A stretch of 64,000 nt of DNA from Davidsoniella eucalypti (taxonomy: Eukaryota; Ascomycota; Sordariomycetes; Microascales; Ceratocystidaceae). Shown in pieces: positions 19,920 to 32,900 of this stretch. Positions within the stretch are counted from its first letter, which is position 1. Every line of letters begins with the position of its first letter. Position numbers and translations under genes: made by a program. The stretch is from contig RMBW01000067.1 in assembly GCA_004009845.1 (NCBI GenBank), positions 62,001-126,000 on the forward strand, in the 5' to 3' direction. The notes beneath the pieces were generated by a model that worked only from the letters and a program-made list of their open reading frames with translations, searched no databases and had not been told where the DNA came from.

Positions 19920-21484
19920 ATGACACCAGGAGGACTTGGCGGTGATGCCACAGTTGGCTCTTCGGAGCCGCGCCAAAAAGGACAAGCTACCGCCGATACT
20001 ATCATGTTCGTCAACATTCAGTCGCATAAATTCACCTATGCAAGCTAGCTAACCTGTGAACTCTAGAGTCGGATGTATTGCTATGGTTATGAAGGTACAC
20101 TTTTGAAACCCGAGCTCTGTCGCTTTCTATGTCGTTTATTGACAGTCATCATAGGAAAATGCCCTCCGACGAGCCGAAATCCTAAGCATACGAGATATCA
20201 AGAGCGGACGGCAATTCTACTGCAACTTCGACAGCTTCAACAAACGTCTAGACGAATGGGTGCCTCAAGCCCGCATAGACTTTTTGCAAGACGTCGAGTG
20301 GCCAAATCCCGACAAAGACAAGAGCAAAGACAGCAAAACAAAGAAGACGGCAGCCGGAAAGAAGACCCAGCTTGGGAAAAAGGCCAACAAGCGGCCAGGC
20401 AAGAAGGACTCTTTACCGCCTGGAGATGGTGTGTCAAGTCAAGCCGGTTTGTACTATATGTGCTACCTAAACTACAATGCGCCGCTACTAACACTTGAAA
20501 GACACTCGAGAGGGGTATGATGACGAGATCAAGCCCGATCCTCTGGGCGGATTCAAGCGCGACGCCGAAATCGAAAAGCTACGAACATCCGGTTCCATGA
20601 CACAAAACCCCACCGAAGTCTCTCGAATCCGAAATATCAGCCGCGTGCAGTTTGGCAAGTTCGACTTGTTCCCATGGTACTTTTCTCCGTACCCAGAAAT
20701 ATTCAACCAAGAAGACAGAATCTTCATCTGCGAGCTTTGCCTGGGATACTATGCCGATGACTTCTCGTTTGGTCGTCACCGCAAGAAGTGTACCCTACAG
20801 CATCCTCCAGGCAATGAAATCTACCGCGATGACTACGTATCGTTTTTCGAAATCGATGGCCGGCGCCAACGCACATGGTGCCGAAACCTATGTTTGCTGT
20901 CGAAAATGTTCCTCGACCACAAGACTCTCTACTACGATGTAGATCCATTTCTGTTCTACGTCATGGCGTTCAAGGACGACAAAGGATTCCACATCGTAGG
21001 ATACTTTTCGAAAGAAAAGGAAAGCGCAGATGGCTACAATGTTGCCTGTATCTTGACATTGCCACAATACCAACGCAAAGGTTACGGTCGTCTACTTATT
21101 CAGTTCTCCTATGAACTGTCCAAGATCGAGAACAAAGTCGGTTCTCCCGAAAAGCCGTTGTCTGATCTTGGCCTCCTGAGTTATCGTCAGTACTGGTCAG
21201 AAAGCATCGTCGACTACTTGGTCCCCTATGCCGAACGGGAGGACAAAGTAACAATCGAAAAGATATCGACAGATCTAGCCATGACCACACAGGATATCGA
21301 GCACACTTTGCAGGCCATGAAGATGCAGGTCTACCACAAGCAGGACCATAAAATTGTAATCCCTGATACTCTATTAGTGCGCCGGGAGCAACTCAAAACC
21401 AAGCCTCGCCACATTATAGACCCTACCAAGATCCAGTGGAAGCCGCCTCACTTTGCGCCGTCGGCCAGAACATGGGCGTGGTAG
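19920..21484 (+). CDS. ESA1: MYST histone acetyltransferase Esa1 (NuA4 catalytic subunit)
   Basis: Exons 19920-20005, 20067-20094, 20155-20428 and 20502-21484 give 456 residues. Esa1 acetylates H4 and H2A.Z within NuA4 and is essential in yeasts. The chromo-barrel domain is built from the first three small exons (IIVGCIAMVMK, then ALRRAEILSIRDIKSGRQFY and NKRLDEWVPQARIDF). After a basic linker the MYST domain starts: C2HC finger CELCLGYYADDFSFGRHRKK (C206 onward), acetyl-CoA loop QRKGYGRLL, catalytic cysteine C312 (NVACILTLPQY) and glutamate E346 (GSPEKPLSDLGLL). The 34-residue Cys-Glu spacing equals that of yeast Esa1. Exon 2 is only 28 nt; its first donor, GTTCGT, is weak but keeps the frame and the expected IIVGC sequence. 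Intron sizes 61, 60 and 73 bp. Confidence 0.92.
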
Positions 21485-22118
21485 ATCAAACAGTGCCTTT
21501 TCTAGTTTCTTCATGTATAACACGAATCTGATTTTTGGTTGCTTTTGGAGTTTTGGCGTTCTTTTTTCTGACCAATAAGTAATAGTATTCAATATAGCTA
21601 CAGCAAATAGCCTTTATCAGAAGTAGAAATAATAATAATGATGATGACAGTCAATAGCCTCTCAAATTGGCATTAGTGAGTAACATTCAGCACTACATGT
21701 AGGTGCTAGATCTTTGTTTAACCCACTGTGCTTTAGCGCTCAGACCCACTACAGCTTTTCACTCTATATGTACATATATCTGTAGCTATGCTTTCCTTTG
21801 ATGAAATGTGGCAAGCTTGATTGAGGACAATAGTTGCCGTTACAAGCGGCATAAGCTATTTTCCTCAAAACATAACATTGTAGCAATCAATTATCATTTG
21901 AGCCATTAAATTATGGAAGCTCTATCATCTGAGATTCTCGACTATTTATCCATCTAGACAGCAAACTCAACAACCCGCCACGTCTTTCTTCGTGGCCTTT
22001 AAAAGCCCAGAATTTCAATCAGTCTACATCTTTATCAGCATTTCCATAAAGCTTTGCCTTTTCTTTCCACACTTTGGATCTCGGCCATAGCAAACATCTC
22101 TAGCTGTGAATCATCGCA
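21485..22118. other. Intergenic between ESA1 and GH125 gene
   Basis: Holds the ESA1 3' UTR and the GH125 promoter. A TATA-like stretch (ATATGTACATATAT) lies near 21765-21780. No gene seen. Confidence 0.5.
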
Positions 22119-23916
22119 ATGGCGCCCGGAATCGCCAATCTAATGCTCCCGGCTGTGGCGCTCTGGGCTTCTGTAGCCATCGCCGCTCAGGAACAGGCCC
22201 CTATGGGTGATTTTGATAAGAAATCCTGTCCTAACTATGCAACATACTCTACATTCGCACAGTAAGTTTCCCGCTGTATCTTGGTAGGGGCTTCCTGTCC
22301 AAACTGCCCAGTGGTGAAGTGGTGTGAGTTCACTGTTTTAACTCTCTCTCTGTCCAGTCGCCCTTTCAGCGCGGGTCCCCTGGCTCTGCCGTTCCAACGC
22401 CCGGATGCCAACTGCCGGACATTCCAGGCTGACTCTATCGAGAAGGTCATTGAGGACGTCACCTCTCGTATGAAGGACCCCGATCTAGCCTGCCTATTCG
22501 AGAACACTTTCCCTTCTACTACGGATACGACGATCAAGTTCCACACCGACGGCAAAGACTCGAGCTTCATGGCAGTTGGCCAAGACTCGCAACCTGACCT
22601 CCAGGATAAGGGAAAGTGGGAAGGACCCCAGTCCTTTGTCATCACCGGCGACATCATTGCCGAGTGGCTCCGTGACTCGACCAACCAGCTACGGCCATAT
22701 CAGCCGCTAGCTAAGAAGGACCCAAAGGTCTTCACTCTGATCTTGGGCGCCATCAATACACAGCTGGAGTATGTCATTGAATCGCCATACTGCAACGCTT
22801 TCCAGCCTCCGCCTATCAGCAATCTACCCTTGAGTTACAATGGACAGACGGACCTTGTACATCCCATCTACGAGCCATCAGCTGTATTCGAGTGCAAGTA
22901 CGAGCTCGACTCACTGGCACATTTCATGGCTCTCTCAAACGACTTTCACGAGCACACCGGCTCTCTTGACCACTTAGGGCCCCGTTGGTATATGGCCCTG
23001 GATACAGTCCTGGCTGTTCTCAAAGCCCAATCAGCCCCCACCTTTGACCCTGAGACTAAGCAGCACATCCGCAACACCTACACTTTCCAGCGGAACACGA
23101 ACACTGGCACTGAAACCCTTAACCTGCACGGTGTTGGAAACCCGCTGAACTGGGGTACTGGGCTTGTGCGGTCTGCTTTTCGTCCCAGCGACGATGCTAC
23201 CATCCTTGGCTTCTTCATCCCGGCCAATGCCATGATGGGTGTCGAGCTCAAGCGTGCTGCGGCCATGCTGAAGAGTGCTGGCAAGGACGAGCTATATGAG
23301 ACCGTCGCCAAGTGGAGCAAGCAGCTTATCGACGGTGTCTGGGAACATGGTGTTGTCAAGCATAAAGTCTACGGCGATGTATTTGCCTACGAAGTTGATG
23401 GCTACGGTTCCCACATCATGATGGATGATGCCAACTACCCATCACTGTTGGCCCTGCCGCTGATGGGTTTCTGTGCTGAAGATGACCCAGTCTACCAGAA
23501 TACCCGCAAAATGCTACTCGAGAAGGCTGGCAACCCATACTACCTACTTGGCCGTCAGTTTAAGGGTATCGGTGGTCCTCATATTGGCCTTAACAACGCA
23601 TGGCCCATGAGTCTACTGATTCAGGCCCAGACAAGCAACGATGACGAGGAAATCAAAGAGTGTATCGAATTGGTCCTCAACTCTGCTAAGTTGGGTCTTA
23701 TTCACGAGAGTATCGACGTGAACTTTTCCAAGTCGTACACTCGTAGCTGGTTTGCCTGTAAGTACTATACATTGCTATCTAAGGTATACACTTTGTACAC
23801 AGTAACTAACATGGAGTCGTTTAGGGGCGAACGGTGTCTTTGCCAACACCATCCTTGACTTAGCTAAACGGAAGCCTTACCTTATCTTCAAGGAAAATAC
23901 TCCCTACGAAATCTAA
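22119..23916 (+). CDS. GH125 exo-alpha-1,6-mannosidase, secreted or secretory-pathway
   Basis: Exons 22119-22261, 22358-23757 and 23825-23916 give 544 residues. GH125 enzymes are metal-independent inverting exo-alpha-1,6-mannosidases that trim mannan or N-glycan chains. A hydrophobic signal peptide is visible (LMLPAVALWASVAIAAQE, residues about 8-25). The catalytic domain carries the family landmarks FVITGDIIAEWLRDSTNQ, DSLAHFMALSND, GVGNPLNWGTGLVRSAFRPS, YEVDGYGSHIMMDDAN, RQFKGIGGPHIGLNNAWPMS, and the C-terminal SWFAWANGVFANTILDLA that is only produced after the second splice. Family length is normal (about 500). Possible role is cell-wall mannan processing; this is inferred from the family. 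Converges on the aminotransferase gene. Confidence 0.9.
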
Positions 23917-24070
23917 ATCCCGGCCCTCAATGACGGGGGTTTCCTATGCTTTTCTTCTGTGTAGATGAACCAAAAATGTGTATTGTATGAGTCCTCTAGC
24001 ATGAAGTACTTCTTGGTAGCCGGTATATATATTTATCTTTTGTTGTTATGAGCTGTTTCTAGTATAAGTT

Positions 24071-25493
24071 TTATCTCCAATCGCCCATTGATTTAGCATC
24101 TTGTGACTGTTCAGCTGCCTTATCCCATGAAGAGAGTATGCGTGCAAGTCTCCGAGTTCCTTCGACGAGAAGCTCTTCGGGCTCCCATGAAAAGCAAAGT
24201 CGAAGCTTATTATCAAAGTTAACAACCGATCTATCACCATAAACTTCGAATAGATCACCATAACCGATGATCAAAGCCTCGTTAACACGGGCTCGCTCTG
24301 CCACTGCCTTAGCCACGAAGCCATCGCCTAGTGTCAGCCATATAAAGTAGCCTCCGTATACCTGCGCATCAGGACGGCTTTGTTCCAGCATTGTCACGCC
24401 TAGAGGGTAAAGATAGTCACGAATGGCCTTGTTGAGGATGCCATGTCGCCGTTGAAGTGAAGGGAGAGTCTTTTCGCCGATGTGTTTCTGTAAATCCCCA
24501 TTACGAAGAAGTTCCCACAAGAAGGCAGCGCTCATTTGACTTGCGGCGCCTCCAGAACGAGTAGAGCCTGTCTGAGATAGCCCATGGGCAAACGCAGGAG
24601 ATGCTTCTACCCAGCCAGTCCGGCAACCCGGGCCGGCGATTTTGCTGAATGAGCCATTGCTGATGGCGTAGCCGAATTTATGGGGATCGGAAGGGGAGAA
24701 ACTCATGGCTAGGTCAATGTCACACAGACGGGGTAGTTGGATGTCCGCGAGGTCCTCAAAGGCGGATGTGGTGGGAGGAGAGTCAAGCTTCCACTGGAGG
24801 ATATCGTATACATCATCCGCTACAATCAAGGCGTTGTGTTTGCGCGCAAGCTCGACTAGTGCCTTTCTCTTGGCCAATGGGAGGGTCTTGCCCGATGGGT
24901 TGGCGCTTGTAGGGACCAGATAGATAACATGGCGGTAGAGCTTCCGTCCGTCTGGGTTCTTGAATGGCTGTATTGGGTCGTTAGTGGCACATTCATCAAT
25001 TTATTCAACATAGAATCCATACCTTTGACTCCTCGCTTCCGTTGTCTAGATCTGCTTCTAGCTTCGCTGCAAGGAATTCAAGGTCCATGCCCTCGTCATC
25101 TTCCGGGACTGCTTTCAGACGGCCCGCGAAACCAGAGTCCTCGAAGATGGGACAGGCGAGATAGTAGCAAGGAGCGGCAATCCAGATGTTCTTAGTAAAG
25201 TTTGGGTCTGTGAAGGACTGTAGGATACAGGCCAGGTTCTGGCTGGCACCACCTGTGATGCAGATGCGCTCAGAGTCCGGCACGACGTTGTATATGGAGC
25301 CTAGCCACTGTGAGAGAACTTGCCGCAAGGGCTCGAAGCCTAGATCAGGGCCGTATTGAAGAGCCGGGATGTAGACGTGAGGGTCTGAAAGCACGGCCAC
25401 TGATGCTTTCTTCAGCTGCTCTGCGGGAAGAAGATCCGGCGCGGGCCATCCACGCAGCAGGTTGATCGGGGTCTTCTGTTCTTCGGTGGTCAT
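24071..25493 (-). CDS. PLP-dependent aminotransferase, class I/II fold
   Basis: Exons 25493-25023 and 24967-24071 (intron 55 bp) give 455 residues. Fold-type I PLP enzyme. Visible motifs are RGWPAPDLLPAEQL and LQYGPDLGFEPLRQVLSQWL (start), the cofactor loop ITGGASQNLACILQ, VPTSANPSGKTLPL for the substrate-contact region, VADDVYD (Asp near 208 to the pyridine nitrogen), and GSFSKIAGPGCRTGW with the PLP lysine K266. It resembles the fungal YER152C/2-aminoadipate aminotransferase-like group, but the substrate cannot be read from sequence; tryptophan, kynurenine or aminoadipate aminotransferases are alternatives. No targeting peptide is seen, so probably cytosolic. Divergent from MCM6. Confidence 0.82.
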
Positions 25494-25997
25494 GATATTC
25501 TCTATGCCATTAATGTTCCTGGTGTTGGTGTAGAGTGTGTCTAGTGTCTAGTCTAGTAAGTTGGATTTGAACGTAATAGTCATACAACCAGCCGGTAGGG
25601 TTACAGACACAGGGTTAGCTACAGACTGTGTGGACAGGGGCTAAATAGAAAATGCGCGACGCGAACGCGCTGGCTTCAAAATCCCACAATGCAGTAAAGT
25701 AAAGCAAGCCCCTCTTCTTCAGCAAGGCTTGGGACAGCACGGATTTGATCGACTTGACGAGCCTACAAAAAGCTGTGCAAACAGTTGACATCCTAGCTAG
25801 GGTTGACACTTTGACGGCCTGCAATTCGAGTCTTCCCACAACGAAACACAACGAAGAGGCGGACAGTCTCTCCTCAAGATAACCCCTCCATCGTGAGCCT
25901 CGCCATACAAATCCATCTAACCAATTGGTGTCCTTCTATACTAACATCTGTACCAGAGCTCCCCCCCCAACTGCTTGAGCTCGACTGGAGAATCACC
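25494..25997. promoter_or_regulatory. Divergent aminotransferase/MCM6 promoter with tandem MCB core
   Basis: 504 bp between head-to-head starts. At 25659-25669 two ACGCG cores follow each other with one base between them (GACGCGAACGCG), next to GCGCG at 25654-25658. MCB elements are the known control site of MCM and other replication genes in ascomycetes, which fits MCM6. Function is inferred. Confidence 0.5.
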
Positions 25998-28900
25998 ATG
26001 GCTACCCCCCAGAGCAGCTTCATGTCGGACGGCATCAGCCTGGGCGGTGCTACACCTCGCAGGGCAGCCTTCCCTAGCTCTTCGTACGGTGGCCGGCCCG
26101 GCTCATCAGGCCGGCCAAGAGGACCTCCTTCGGACACCACCGGAGCTCCCAGCGACGACGAGCGCGAATATGACGATAAAGAGACGCCCGGCAAGGTCCC
26201 GCGCAAAAAGAAGAACCCCGCCGATATCCGCAAACACAACGATCAGGTGGCCGCTACTGCTGCCAAAGGTATCGTCCAATTCTTAGAACAGTAAGGCTTT
26301 TTCCATCTCCACTAGCAATCCCCGACGCCATACTGACGAGTTCCCAGTTTCCCTCTCCGCCTTGACAAGGACGGCAAGGTTAGGCAGAGACAGAAACGGC
26401 CCAATGCCCGAGACCACACCGAATCCGACTCAATATCCAACTCCGACGCCCACGATGACTATGACCAGCGGAATTTCGACCCGGTCGCTGCCGCTATGGA
26501 GGAAAAGTATGGCAACAACTACTACATTGGCATGGTACAAAGTATGCAGGATCTCGGAATGGCTGTGCTTTACATTGATTTCGCGCATCTCGAGTACTTT
26601 GATCCCGCCATGGCGAGAGCTATTATAAGCGAGTACTATCGTGTGCTGCCATACATCAACCGTGCCGTAGAAAAGGTCGTGAGAGAGCACAGGCCGAGAG
26701 CTCGTAAGAACCGGGATGGAAATGCCTACCCGTCTACGCCAGGCTTCGACACTTCTACTCCCGGCTTCTCTGGCGCCACACCACGAGCGTCTGGCCTGTA
26801 CGACATGGACCAGGAAGACGCCAACAGACTAGAACCTGAGACTGCCATATCCGTAGCCTTCTTCAACATGAAGATGGTCTCTCGTCTGCGCAACCTACGC
26901 TCTTCACACATTGGCCACCTGCTGTCTATCTCGGGAACCGTGACTAGAACATCAGAAGTCAGACCGGAGTTGGCACAGGCTACTTTCATCTGTGAGATGT
27001 GTCGGTCAGTAGTGCCAAATGTAGAACAGATGTTCCGTTACACAGAGCCGTCGCAATGCCCCAACGACACCTGTAACAATCGTTTCTCATGGCGTCTGGA
27101 TATGCAGCAGAGTACGTTCATGGATTGGCAAAAGGTCCGTATCCAGGAGAACTCATCGGAAATTCCCACGGGCAGTATGCCGCGTACTATGGATGTCATT
27201 CTACGTGGTTCCATGGTCGACCAAGCTCAGGCTGGTGAGAAATGTATCTTCACTGGCGCTCTCATCGTGGTCCCTGATGTCAGCCAGCTGAGTATTCCCG
27301 GCCAGCGCCCTTATGCCATGCGTAATGCCCAAAGAACCACCGATGAGGCTGGCGGTGAAGGTGTCACTGGTCTCAAGGCCCTTGGCGTTCGTGAACTGAC
27401 ATACCGCCTGGCGTTCCTGGGATGTACAGTCTCTCCACAGATTGTAGGTGCTGATATGCAGCTAATCGACGAGACTATCCGGGCTCTGAGTGACCACCAG
27501 ACAAACCGCGGCAGCGAAGATTCCGAGAGAAGACGCAAGTTTGGTGGTAACCTTCAACTCACAGATGCTGAGATTCAGGAACTGAGACTGATGGTCCATT
27601 CGGAGAACGCATACAAGCATCTGATCGAGTCATTTGCACCCATGGTCTTTGGACACGAGACTGTCAAGAAGGGTCTGTTGCTTCAGCTGGTTTCTGGAGT
27701 CCACAAGTCGACCCGTGAGGGCATGGAACTGAGAGGTGATCTCAACATCTGCATTGTTGGCGACCCTTCGACATCCAAGTCTCAGTTCCTAAAGTACGTG
27801 TGCTCGTTTGCTCCCCGTGCTGTCTACACCAGTGGTAAAGCTTCTTCGGCTGCTGGTTTGACTGCTGCCGTTGTCAAAGACGAGGAAACTGGCGAGTTCA
27901 CTATTGAGGCTGGTGCTCTGATGCTGGCTGATAACGGTATCTGTGCAATCGACGAGTTCGACAAGATGGACATTGGCGACCAGGTTGCTATCCACGAGGC
28001 CATGGAACAGCAGACCATCTCTATTGCCAAGGCCGGTATTCATGCCACTTTGAACGCGAGAACAAGTGTTCTCGCCGCTGCTAACCCTGTTGGTGGAAGA
28101 TACAACCGCAAGGCATCTCTACGAGCCAACATCAACATGAGTGCTCCTATCATGTCTCGTTTCGATCTATTCTTCGTGATTCTTGATGACTGCAGCGAAC
28201 AGACGGATCGCCGCCTTGCCGAGCACATCGTAGGCATTCATCAACTCAGAGACGAGGCTGTTCAGCCCTTGTACAGCACAGCCCAGCTACAGAGATATAT
28301 TCGTTATGCCCGCACTTACCAGCCGACCTTCACCGATGCGGCCAAGGCACATCTTGTCAAGCGGTACCAGGAGCTGCGTTCAGACGATTCTCAGGGCGGT
28401 ATCGGCCGCAACTCGTACCGTATCACTGTTCGTCAACTCGAGAGCTTGATTCGACTATCGGAAGCCGTAGCCAAGATCAACTGCGTTAGCGATATCACCT
28501 GCGCCTTCGTCGATGAGGCCTACGACCTACTCCGCACTAGTATCATCTCGATTGAACACGACGATCTTGAATTTGAAGAGGAGGCTGCTCCCGAAAGTGG
28601 CGAGACTCTTCTTGCTGCTGCCGCTAGAGCTGCTGGTGATGATCCCTCCGCTGATCAGGAGATGCATGATAGTGCCGCTGTGCCTGAAAAGACTCATGTC
28701 AAGGTTACGTACGACAAGTATCTGACTATCGTCAAGTTGTTCGTCGGTATCATCAACCAGAACGAGAGTGACTCTGGAGATGGTGCTAGACAGGGAGACC
28801 TTATCAATGCCTACCTCAAGTCACAGGAACACTCTATTGAGAGCGAGGAGGAACTGAATCGTGAGACTTCAGTGGCTCGGTCTATCTTGAGACTGATGGT

Positions 28901-29112
28901 CAAGGTAAGTTTACTCTATATGCAACTACATATGTATTATTTATTCATGAACCCGTCAATACTAACTTATGTTCCTTTAACAGAACAGCGTTATCATGCA
29001 AATCCGTGGCGAGGGCCTAGCTAATGAAGAGGCTATTGCCGGAACTGGAAGCGATGATGACGGAATTGTCTATGTCCTGCATCCCAACTGCGCCGTAGAC
29101 GAATGGCTGTAA
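25998..29112 (+). CDS. MCM6: DNA replication licensing factor Mcm6
   Basis: Exons 25998-26290, 26348-28904 and 28984-29112 give 992 residues (introns 57 and 79 bp). Mcm6 is one of six subunits of the replicative helicase. Assigned to Mcm6 rather than other MCMs by the OB-domain text EIPTGSMPRTMDVILRGSMV and FTGALIVVPDVSQL. The zinc-binding domain CEMC...CPNDTC is around residues 310-345. The AAA+ core has Walker A GDPSTSKSQF (G569 onward), Walker B AIDEFDKM and the arginine finger SRFDLFF. The first 100 residues are disordered and Ser/Pro-rich; an acidic linker near 850-870 precedes the C-terminal winged helix. The third exon is needed for the winged-helix end (MQIRGEGLA ... VDEWL). Start ATG has a good context (CACC). 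Confidence 0.95.
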
Positions 29113-29954
29113 ATGTACGTAATTTATATACAATCTTAATATCACATGTCATAAAAGTGTCACTAGTTATTAGTTCTTGTGGGCTATATATATATGTATA
29201 GTCTTGAAAAGTAAGGTGTCGGGGTTTTTTTTTTGTGATATCATGAAATGTTTATTTTTATAATAGTCTAGAAAGAACGGTATTGCTTTAACTAGAGCGG
29301 AAGTAATAGAAAATAAATAGATATATAATAAAAATAGAGAAGAAAAGAAGAATCATCACACACACTCAAGTATTAAAGTGTCAAAAAGGACTAGAATGGA
29401 CGTTAATCTAACCCTAAGGGATAATAGAAGAATGATACGAGGGCCATTTATAAAAAGTAGAAATAATTTCTTGGTTGGGAGAAGATATATATATTGTGTG
29501 GTAGACGAAAGAGTCATTGAAAACTTTGTTTTTTTTGTCATGTAAACTTTCTAGTGAGAAAATATAGAAAAAAAAAGAGCCTTTGTTGACACTAAATAAG
29601 ACATTTATAGAAACGGAAGAAAATGAAAGGTGGAAGAAAAAATGGGTTTATTGTTATTCCAGTAAAGAGATAGAAATGGAGGTAATGATAGGAAGATACA
29701 AGATTATGAAACACAACAGGAATATTTGCGTGTCTTCAGGTTTGGTTTGTTTTTAAGATTCCCTTTACAAGCCCATCATCAACATTTCTGTAGTGATTTC
29801 TCTAGTTAAATTCAAGAAAAAAAAAGGAAAGGGGAGGGAGGAATGAACTTTCATTTCTCTTGGTTCGCTTATAGTAGAAAAAGTTCAAGACAGACGAAAG
29901 CTAAAATAAGAAAACAAAGATGCCGTGCTTCTTCTTCTATTGAGATTCTTAAGT
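29113..29954. other. Intergenic, convergent 3' regions
   Basis: 842 bp between the MCM6 stop and the stop of the opposing gene. AT-rich with A and T runs; no supported gene. Confidence 0.6.
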
Positions 29955-32900
29955 TCATGATACGGTTTGATGACTGGGAATTGACCGTCCACGACGATTA
30001 GAATCAGCTCCTCGACTACCGCGATATCCTCCACGTCCACGACTAGAAGAGGAGGAAGAATGTGAATCACGGGGAACACGGGGATCCGAATCGTGTGAAC
30101 CATTCTGAGAATTGTATGATGCGTGGTTGTGAGACTCGGTTATACGCGAGTCATGTGAAACTCCATCACGCTGTTGGTGTTGCTGTGGCTGGGATTGGGC
30201 GTCGGTGCCTCCTCCTAGTTTGTTTGGTCCTGATTCCCGGGACGACGATGTGCCTGATGGTCCAGACCTTTGGTGATGAGATGATCCGTCAACACCAGAT
30301 GACGGAATCGGAGGCTGGCTCGAATCCCGACGGGTACCTTTAACACCGTTTCCTCGTCGTGATCGGTGGCTACCAGAGCCTCGGCTTTGAGTCCGCGAGC
30401 CTCGTGCACACGCATGTGATATAAAACGTGCATCTATCATGCCGTTGAAGTAGATTCTAACTTGACCAAGAGGCTCATAGAAGTCGGGCTCGGAGCTAGA
30501 CACGCTATTCAAGATAAGGAACCGTCGAGGGAGAGGCTTCACTTGAATGATAGCAGGATTCCATGCAGCCTCGGGTGCGTCCTTGGGCAGACAGATAGAG
30601 GGAAGAGATCCCATTTCGGGCTCCTCGAAGCAGTCAGTCGACATTGGCATACTTGTTGACTCGAGCACAAGAGAAAAAGAGGCCGTGTGTCTTGGCTGAG
30701 GAGGGTGGCTATTGCGAGTAGCGATCTGGACATGTCTAGGCTGAGGAGATGCCGGCTCTATAGAGTCACGTCTGGGCTGAGTCTTATGGCCACTCAGAAG
30801 GCTGTTGATCTTGTCTTGCCAGTGTCCCGAAGCAGAAGATGTGGCCGCCGTAGAATGACGGGATTCGGAGCTTGAAGGACTAGACGGCGGCGGCAACTTG
30901 ACGACTGGGAATGGTCGTGGTAAAGATACGTTAGGTTGGGCTGGGTTCCCATCGTATACTGGATGGTCGGAGGTGGTCGGAGGAGGTGGAGAAGGGGATC
31001 TTGTTTGGATCCGGAATTTGGGTGTTTCAGTAGTTTGGCTTGGTACAGCATTTGCATCATGAGTCGGGAAGAACCGAGAGGGGCGGTGTTGGCTAGGTGC
31101 GACACCAGTGCTTGGAACATCGGCCGGAGTGGTTGAGTGATCCGGAGATGATTCTGGCTCAGCTACGTTGCGCCATGTTGGCTTGAGACGAGAAGGTGGT
31201 ATATCTACAGTTGGCTTGGTAGACTCATGAGGCTTCTGGGTGTCGTTAGAGGCACGAGTGTCGTGGCTAGAGACAGATGTTGCCCAATTAGGACGATGCT
31301 CATGGGAGTCAGGTGTAGGGCCGGTAGAGCGAGGACCCACATCATAACCATGTGGGCCTCTGACTGGTGATCGAGACGTTCTGCCGCCTGGTGGGCCGAT
31401 TGGTGATACGACAGGGGCAGCGCCATTGCGCGAGACGCCAGTAATGATTTCAGAGTTGAAAGTACCATTTCCTAGTCCACGGTCGTTATTCGGAGCGCCC
31501 CAGACGCTACGTGGCTGGCCAGAGCCAGTTCCCCACGAAGAAGTTCCAAGTCCGCGCGAAGGTGGCGGGCCGGCAGATTGAGTAGGGGCTGCAGGTGTTG
31601 TCGACGATTCCCAGATATGCGGTTTGGAGATATGGGATGAGACATCAGCAGCACTATCGGGGGTTGAGTTTTCAGGTGCCTGTCCATCCGACTGTTGGCG
31701 TGCTTCTTCTGAAGCCAGAGGGTTGGAATCTTTGGTGCGCGCCAAAATTGACTCCGGCACTGGGATTCTAGCGGCTGTACTGCTGGTCTCGGATGTGGCG
31801 GGCTGGGCAGCAGGCGTGATAGGCGTCTGCTTCTTGGTACTTTGCCGTTCAGGCGCAGGACCGAGAGCTTCCAGTTTAAGGCGTAGGCGTTCTTGCTTAG
31901 CAGCCTCCTCCTTTCGTTCTTGCTCTTGTCGTCGTCGCATAGCCTCCTCGGCCCTCTCACGCATCAGCTTCTTTTGGAACTCGGCAGTTTCTTCCTCTGG
32001 AATTACCGGTTCAACGTGGGATATCATCGGTGACGTGCCAGCAGACAGCAATGGTGCATCATGAACTGATGAGCGCCTGAACGAATGTGGTCTCTCGGAA
32101 GTCTCGGATTGCATATCAGTGCTGTTAGTGTCCACATGACAGGCAACGTTATCAATGGGACTTTGATCCACATGCCCGTCATTGTTGGGATATGGTGCGC
32201 GCTGATCGTTGAACGACGGCCGACGGGGGCTATAAGAACTGCTCATGTTGTTATGATTATAATCACCATTGTAACCTGCTGGTGATGGATGCATCTGATT
32301 ATATCGGCCGTTGTTGGGGCCCATGTTCATGGAACCTCGACGATTCCGAGCAAAGGGGCCGTCGTTGTTGGGGGGACGGGGAGGATATCCAGAGGCGTGG
32401 TTGTAGTCGTTGAAGCTATTCTGGCGAGAGCGTTGTTGTCCCATGCCGCCCTGATGGCCATAGTCGCTTCTTCTATCTGCACCGTAGCCACCAGCATACG
32501 AGTTATGACCCGAATTTTGATTCTGATAGCTCTGGTGCATTGGTTGGCGTTGGCTTTGCTGTGGCGTTGGCATTAGAGTCGCAGCCGGAGAAACTGATTC
32601 TACAGATGGCAAAGCCGCCCATGGCGACTTTGCGGGTGCGGCCGGAGGGGGTCCTTTAGCTACTAAAGAGGGCTTCTCACCACCCGAGCTGCGAAGAACA
32701 AGACCTGGTCTGCCACCAAACGCCGGCGGTGGTACGGTTGGTTGCAACGTTTTCTGTGGAGGGGGGGTTATGGATCGTGGCACAGGCGAAGACTGGATCT
32801 CGTCGGCGGGGGGCAGCGTTGTCTTGGTTCCGTCAGTCCACGTAATAGTCTCCGGGGGCGCCCATTCATCATCGTCGTCCTCTATATCGGCCCAGTTCGA

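Noticed and set aside
30215..30433. Possible intron or separate small gene in the C-terminal part of the large disordered protein
   Set aside because: The main frame is open and continuous in composition; no convincing donor/acceptor pair is needed.
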